A DNA stretch of 64,000 nucleotides from the NCBI GenBank assembly GCA_001600635.1, contig BCKL01000001.1, forward strand, positions 848,808 through 912,807. Reading direction: 5' to 3'. Shown in pieces: positions 61,270 to 64,000 of the stretch; within the stretch, counting starts at the first letter, position 1, and the number at the start of each line of letters is the position of its first letter. Below the pieces are notes generated by a model. That model worked only from the letters and a program-made list of their open reading frames with translations, did not search any database and was not told the origin of the DNA. The DNA is from Leucosporidium creatinivorum. Its lineage: Eukaryota > Basidiomycota > Microbotryomycetes > Leucosporidiales > Leucosporidiaceae. The position numbers were made by a program, and so were the translations under genes.

Positions 61270-61608
61270 AGGGGAGGCGTGAGGACAGATAGAAGGGAGG
61301 GTGGGCGAAGGAGGGCGCCGGAGGGCCAAGCTTTTCTATGCTGTTTATTTTCCGGCGATCGGTGGTCGGTCGTATTGTGTCTTATCTCCCTCTTGCTGTA
61401 TGTGTCGTCCCCCGAGCTCTCGGCTTCCACTTTATCATAGCTTTCCTTTCCCTCATCTCTTATCCCCAGCAAGCACCGCATAACCTTGTGTATTGTACTA
61501 GCTAGCACGGCAATTACTCTCTTAACGCATTTTTGAGAGTCTGAGCTGAGGCGAGGGCGAGCGAGGCGGAACTGGATCGCGCCGAAGTGCTTTTGCAGCT
61601 CAATAGCA
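61270..61608. other. convergent intergenic region
   Basis: No gene is supported between the transporter and PRO1 stops. Confidence 0.45.
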
Positions 61609-63457
61609 CTACTTGCCCGACGCTGCTACACGAAGGTCGATGACGCTCTCGACGACGTGTTCTGCTTCTGAGTAGCCCAGGGTGCGTTCGATGTCGGAGC
61701 TGAGGAGGAAGGCGAGCGCGGGAGGAAGGTGGGCGGGAGGAGAGCATCAGCAAGAGGCCTCGGGCAGGACGAAGACCAGGAGCGAGTGCCACAAGCTTAC
61801 CTCCGTAGTCCCTTGACCATGTTGATCTCGACCGAGTTGTAGTTCGTCAAGCCTCGACCGAACTCCAGGATTTCCTCGGCATCGCCTCCCTCTCGCTCGT
61901 CCTCCGTCGTATCGACAGGCGTCCCACCTCCAACGTTCATCTCTGCAACCTTCTCCCTCAATTCCCTGACCTCCCTCGACTTGGCCCTATCGGCAAAGTG
62001 ATCCGGGCTGACCGGCCTACTCGCTTTAGCACTCGCGACGCCCTCGCCCCTTCCTGGCCGACCCGCTTTCCTCCCCCTAATGACACACACCCGCACCGCC
62101 TGACCAGCAGCGAAAGTGCCTTCCACTCTCAGCACGCCAGCAGCGAGCAACCTTCCTCCATTCCCACCTCCTCCGCCATCTCGCTCGCCGCGAGAGATAG
62201 CTCGGTACGCTCCCTCGTCGACGTAAATTGTTCCTCGAGGGGTGAGGCCGTGCAGGATCCAGAAACGGCGGGAGGTGAGTGGACGGGGTTTCGGGGTGAA
62301 GAGAGTATGGGCGGGGACGGAGGAGGGGAGGGCCCGGTCGGCGAACTCGACGCCGGGGAGGAGGGAAGAGGCTTCTGTTGGCGAGTCTTGGCCGACGGGA
62401 GCGGCTTCTGGAACGTCGGGAGCCGGAGCGGCGGGAGATGTAGGAGTCGAAGGAGCGGCGATGGGGGTGGGAGCATGTTGGGCGTGGGCTTGGACGATGG
62501 AGAGAAGTCGTGATGGGTCTGAGCCGAGAGTGATGACTGTGGCGCAGCCGGCGGCGGTAGCGAGCTCAGCGGCGATGAGCTTGGTCTCCATTCCTCCCGT
62601 GCCAAGCGAGGAGCCTAGTGTCGCCGTGCTGACTGTGAAAGCGGGCCGGAAGATGAGCGCCGAGATGAGACGAGCTGAAGCGTCGACTTACCCATCTTGC
62701 GGACCTCCTCAATATCTCGCACCTTGGTGACGAGCCTAGCACCGGGGACCTTCCGGGGGTTGTCCTCGTAAAGCCCCTCCACGTCGGTAAGCAGGAATAG
62801 GTAGTCTGCTCCGCACATGCCGGCTGCGATCGCCGAGAGGGTGTCGTTGTCGCCGAACTTGTTGATGTGGAGGATCTCGGAGACGGAAATGGTATCGTTC
62901 TCGTTGATAATGGGGATGACACCGAGCGAAAGGAGGGTGGAGAGCGTAGTGGTAGCATTGAGGTAGCGAGACCGCTGCGAGACGAGTCAAACGACCGAAT
63001 CAGCTTACTGTGACGCTCGGTAACAGCACAACTCACATCGGCAATATCATTCCTAGTCATGAGGATCTGAGCAATGGGCTGCTTGAGCATCCCAAAAAGC
63101 TGATCCCACAGAGCGATGAGCCGCCCTTGACCGATAGCTGCCAGCGCCTGCTTCTCGCCAATAGGGCGCTTCTTGCCTCCTGCCAGCGCAGGAAGCTCCA
63201 TACGATGCAGTCCCATGCCAATAGCTCCCGACGAGACGATCACGACGCGGTGACCGAGAGAACGAAGCGAAACGCAGGCCTCGACGAGCGCGGAGAGGGT
63301 CGCGACTTGGGGGAAATGGGGAGGCTCAGGGTGCAGAATGGAGGAGGAGCCTGTAGGAAACAGATCAGCGGGGGAAAGGCTTGCTAGTGCTGAAGAGCGT
63401 ACCGAGCTTGATGACAATCGTCAGCGGCTGAGCTGAAGCTGAAGTGGTGGGCGCCAT
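61609..63457 (-). CDS. PRO1: glutamate 5-kinase (gamma-glutamyl kinase), proline synthesis
   Basis: This is the first enzyme of proline synthesis: ATP + L-glutamate to glutamyl-5-phosphate. There are about six exons. The start [19 protein letters not shown] runs into [20 protein letters not shown]. The amino-acid-kinase core has [20 protein letters not shown], '[20 protein letters not shown]' LWDQLFG, '[20 protein letters not shown]' LSTLL, '[17 protein letters not shown]', [31 protein letters not shown] and '[20 protein letters not shown]' (GTGGM motif). A long Ala/Pro insert follows. The C-terminal PUA domain reads '[20 protein letters not shown]' GAYRAI, '[20 protein letters not shown]' and ends '[20 protein letters not shown]' LRVAASGK. 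In yeast the PUA-bearing enzyme is inhibited by proline. The start is divergent from the GSKIP-like gene, about 160 bases apart. Confidence 0.93.
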
Positions 63458-63617
63458 GACGAGCTAGAAATGTGTATGTACAGCTGGAGGCGAGCCAAGA
63501 TGCTGTACGGAGCTGCTGCTGCTGAGTCGAGTAGTGACAAGCTATCGAGGTGACAGTAGAAGCGAAAGAAGCGAGCTCCGGCAGCTCTCCCTCCTCCACG
63601 ACCCCTTCGAATCCAAG

Positions 63618-64000
63618 ATGACCACCTCGTTCTCTGCCGAAGAGCTCACTACAGCTCTGTCAGAAGTAGCAGCATGGGGACTGCGCTCGGATTCGCCCTA
63701 CCAAGTCCTGCCCCCTCAATTCTCCCCGCCAAACGAATCGCGAGCCAAAGTCGAGCTGCTGGAGGATGGCGATTCGGCCGTGATTGGCGTGTCGGAGAAG
63801 GGCTGGAAGATCTACTTGAGGAGCGTCGTCGATTTCGACGTGAGTACCCTCAGATCGCTCTGCAGACGGGCAGGAGGCTCGTGTTGACCTTCGCTCGACT
63901 TCCTTTCGCAGCGGCTACCTGCAGAGAGCGCCGCCAAGGACGACCAGTCGTTCGAGACTCTGGATAACCTCCTCGCCTACCTCTCCCCCGAGTTTGAGCG
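63618..64000 (+). CDS. GSKIP-domain-like protein (3' partial)
   Basis: Two exons are visible (63618-63840 and from 63912), and the gene leaves the window. The start MTTSFSAEELTTALSEVAAW GLRS leads to a short beta-sheet-like segment KVELLEDGDSAVIGVSEKGW KIYLRSVVDFD. After the intron comes 'SFETLDNLLAYLSPEFER'. The pairing of an E-L-x-x-A-x-x-x-V helix, a strand pair and the 'ESLDxLLxxISPxF' helix fits the GSKIP (DUF727) domain, whose members bind protein kinase A anchors or GSK3. The match is by pattern only. Confidence 0.5.

Overview
The window looks like nuclear DNA from a basidiomycete yeast or smut-like fungus, most likely a Pucciniomycotina lineage near Rhodotorula or Sporobolomyces. This is inferred from GC-rich sequence, very dense short introns (about 50-110 nt, GTRNGT donors, CTGAC/CTAAC branch sites, C/TAG acceptors), short intergenic gaps and fungus-only genes (DAD2 of the DASH complex, creC, MZM1, DUF1776, a JSN1-type PUF protein). 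Species is not determined. No tRNA, rRNA, CRISPR or viral element was recognised. Gene ends were worked out by hand from splice signals; unlisted internal exon borders are less certain than starts and stops.

Layout. 1-11 kb, plus strand: 3' part of a creC/WDR20 WD40 gene, a Na+/H+ antiporter, a small DUF4267-like membrane protein, an unknown protein and a CysA/Cys2-type serine O-acyltransferase. 11.4-20.6 kb: two divergent pairs, DAD2 with a DUF1776 dehydrogenase-like gene, and a SCY1-like pseudokinase (CEX1/SCYL1) with proteasome ATPase RPT1. 20.7-24.9 kb: arm A of an inverted duplication, carrying a 161-residue secreted protein and a divergent F-box-like gene. 25.3-33.8 kb, minus strand: GST-like protein, cytosolic HSP70, aldo-keto reductase and Fpg/MutM-type DNA glycosylase. 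An inverted partial copy of the HSP70 promoter, exon 1 and intron 1 sits between the last two. 34.4-47.0 kb: an unknown basic/serine-rich protein, a METTL21-type methyltransferase, CCT4, NTF2, UPF1 and an intronless mitochondrial helical-repeat protein. 47.3-51.6 kb: arm B of the inverted duplication. 51.9-64 kb: JSN1/PUF1-type RRM-Pumilio protein, MZM1, an SLC35F6-type transporter, PRO1 and the start of a GSKIP-like gene.

Most genes are unrelated housekeeping genes (protein folding and turnover: HSP70, CCT4, RPT1; RNA fate: UPF1, PUF, CEX1; mitochondria: MZM1, PPR-like; amino acids: CYS2, PRO1). The unusual part is the architecture. Two nested inverted repeats surround the centre: a large pair (about 20.7-23.5 and 48.8-51.6 kb) and a small pair (about 29.37-29.78 and 31.62-32.01 kb). 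The large pair carries the same divergent secreted-protein/F-box gene pair, with an almost identical spacing of about 2.07 kb. The small pair places a second heat-shock-type promoter and start exon facing the 3' end of the DNA glycosylase gene. Other notable points are a 7-nt exon in NTF2, a 12-nt exon in both secreted-protein genes and a GC-AG intron in MZM1.
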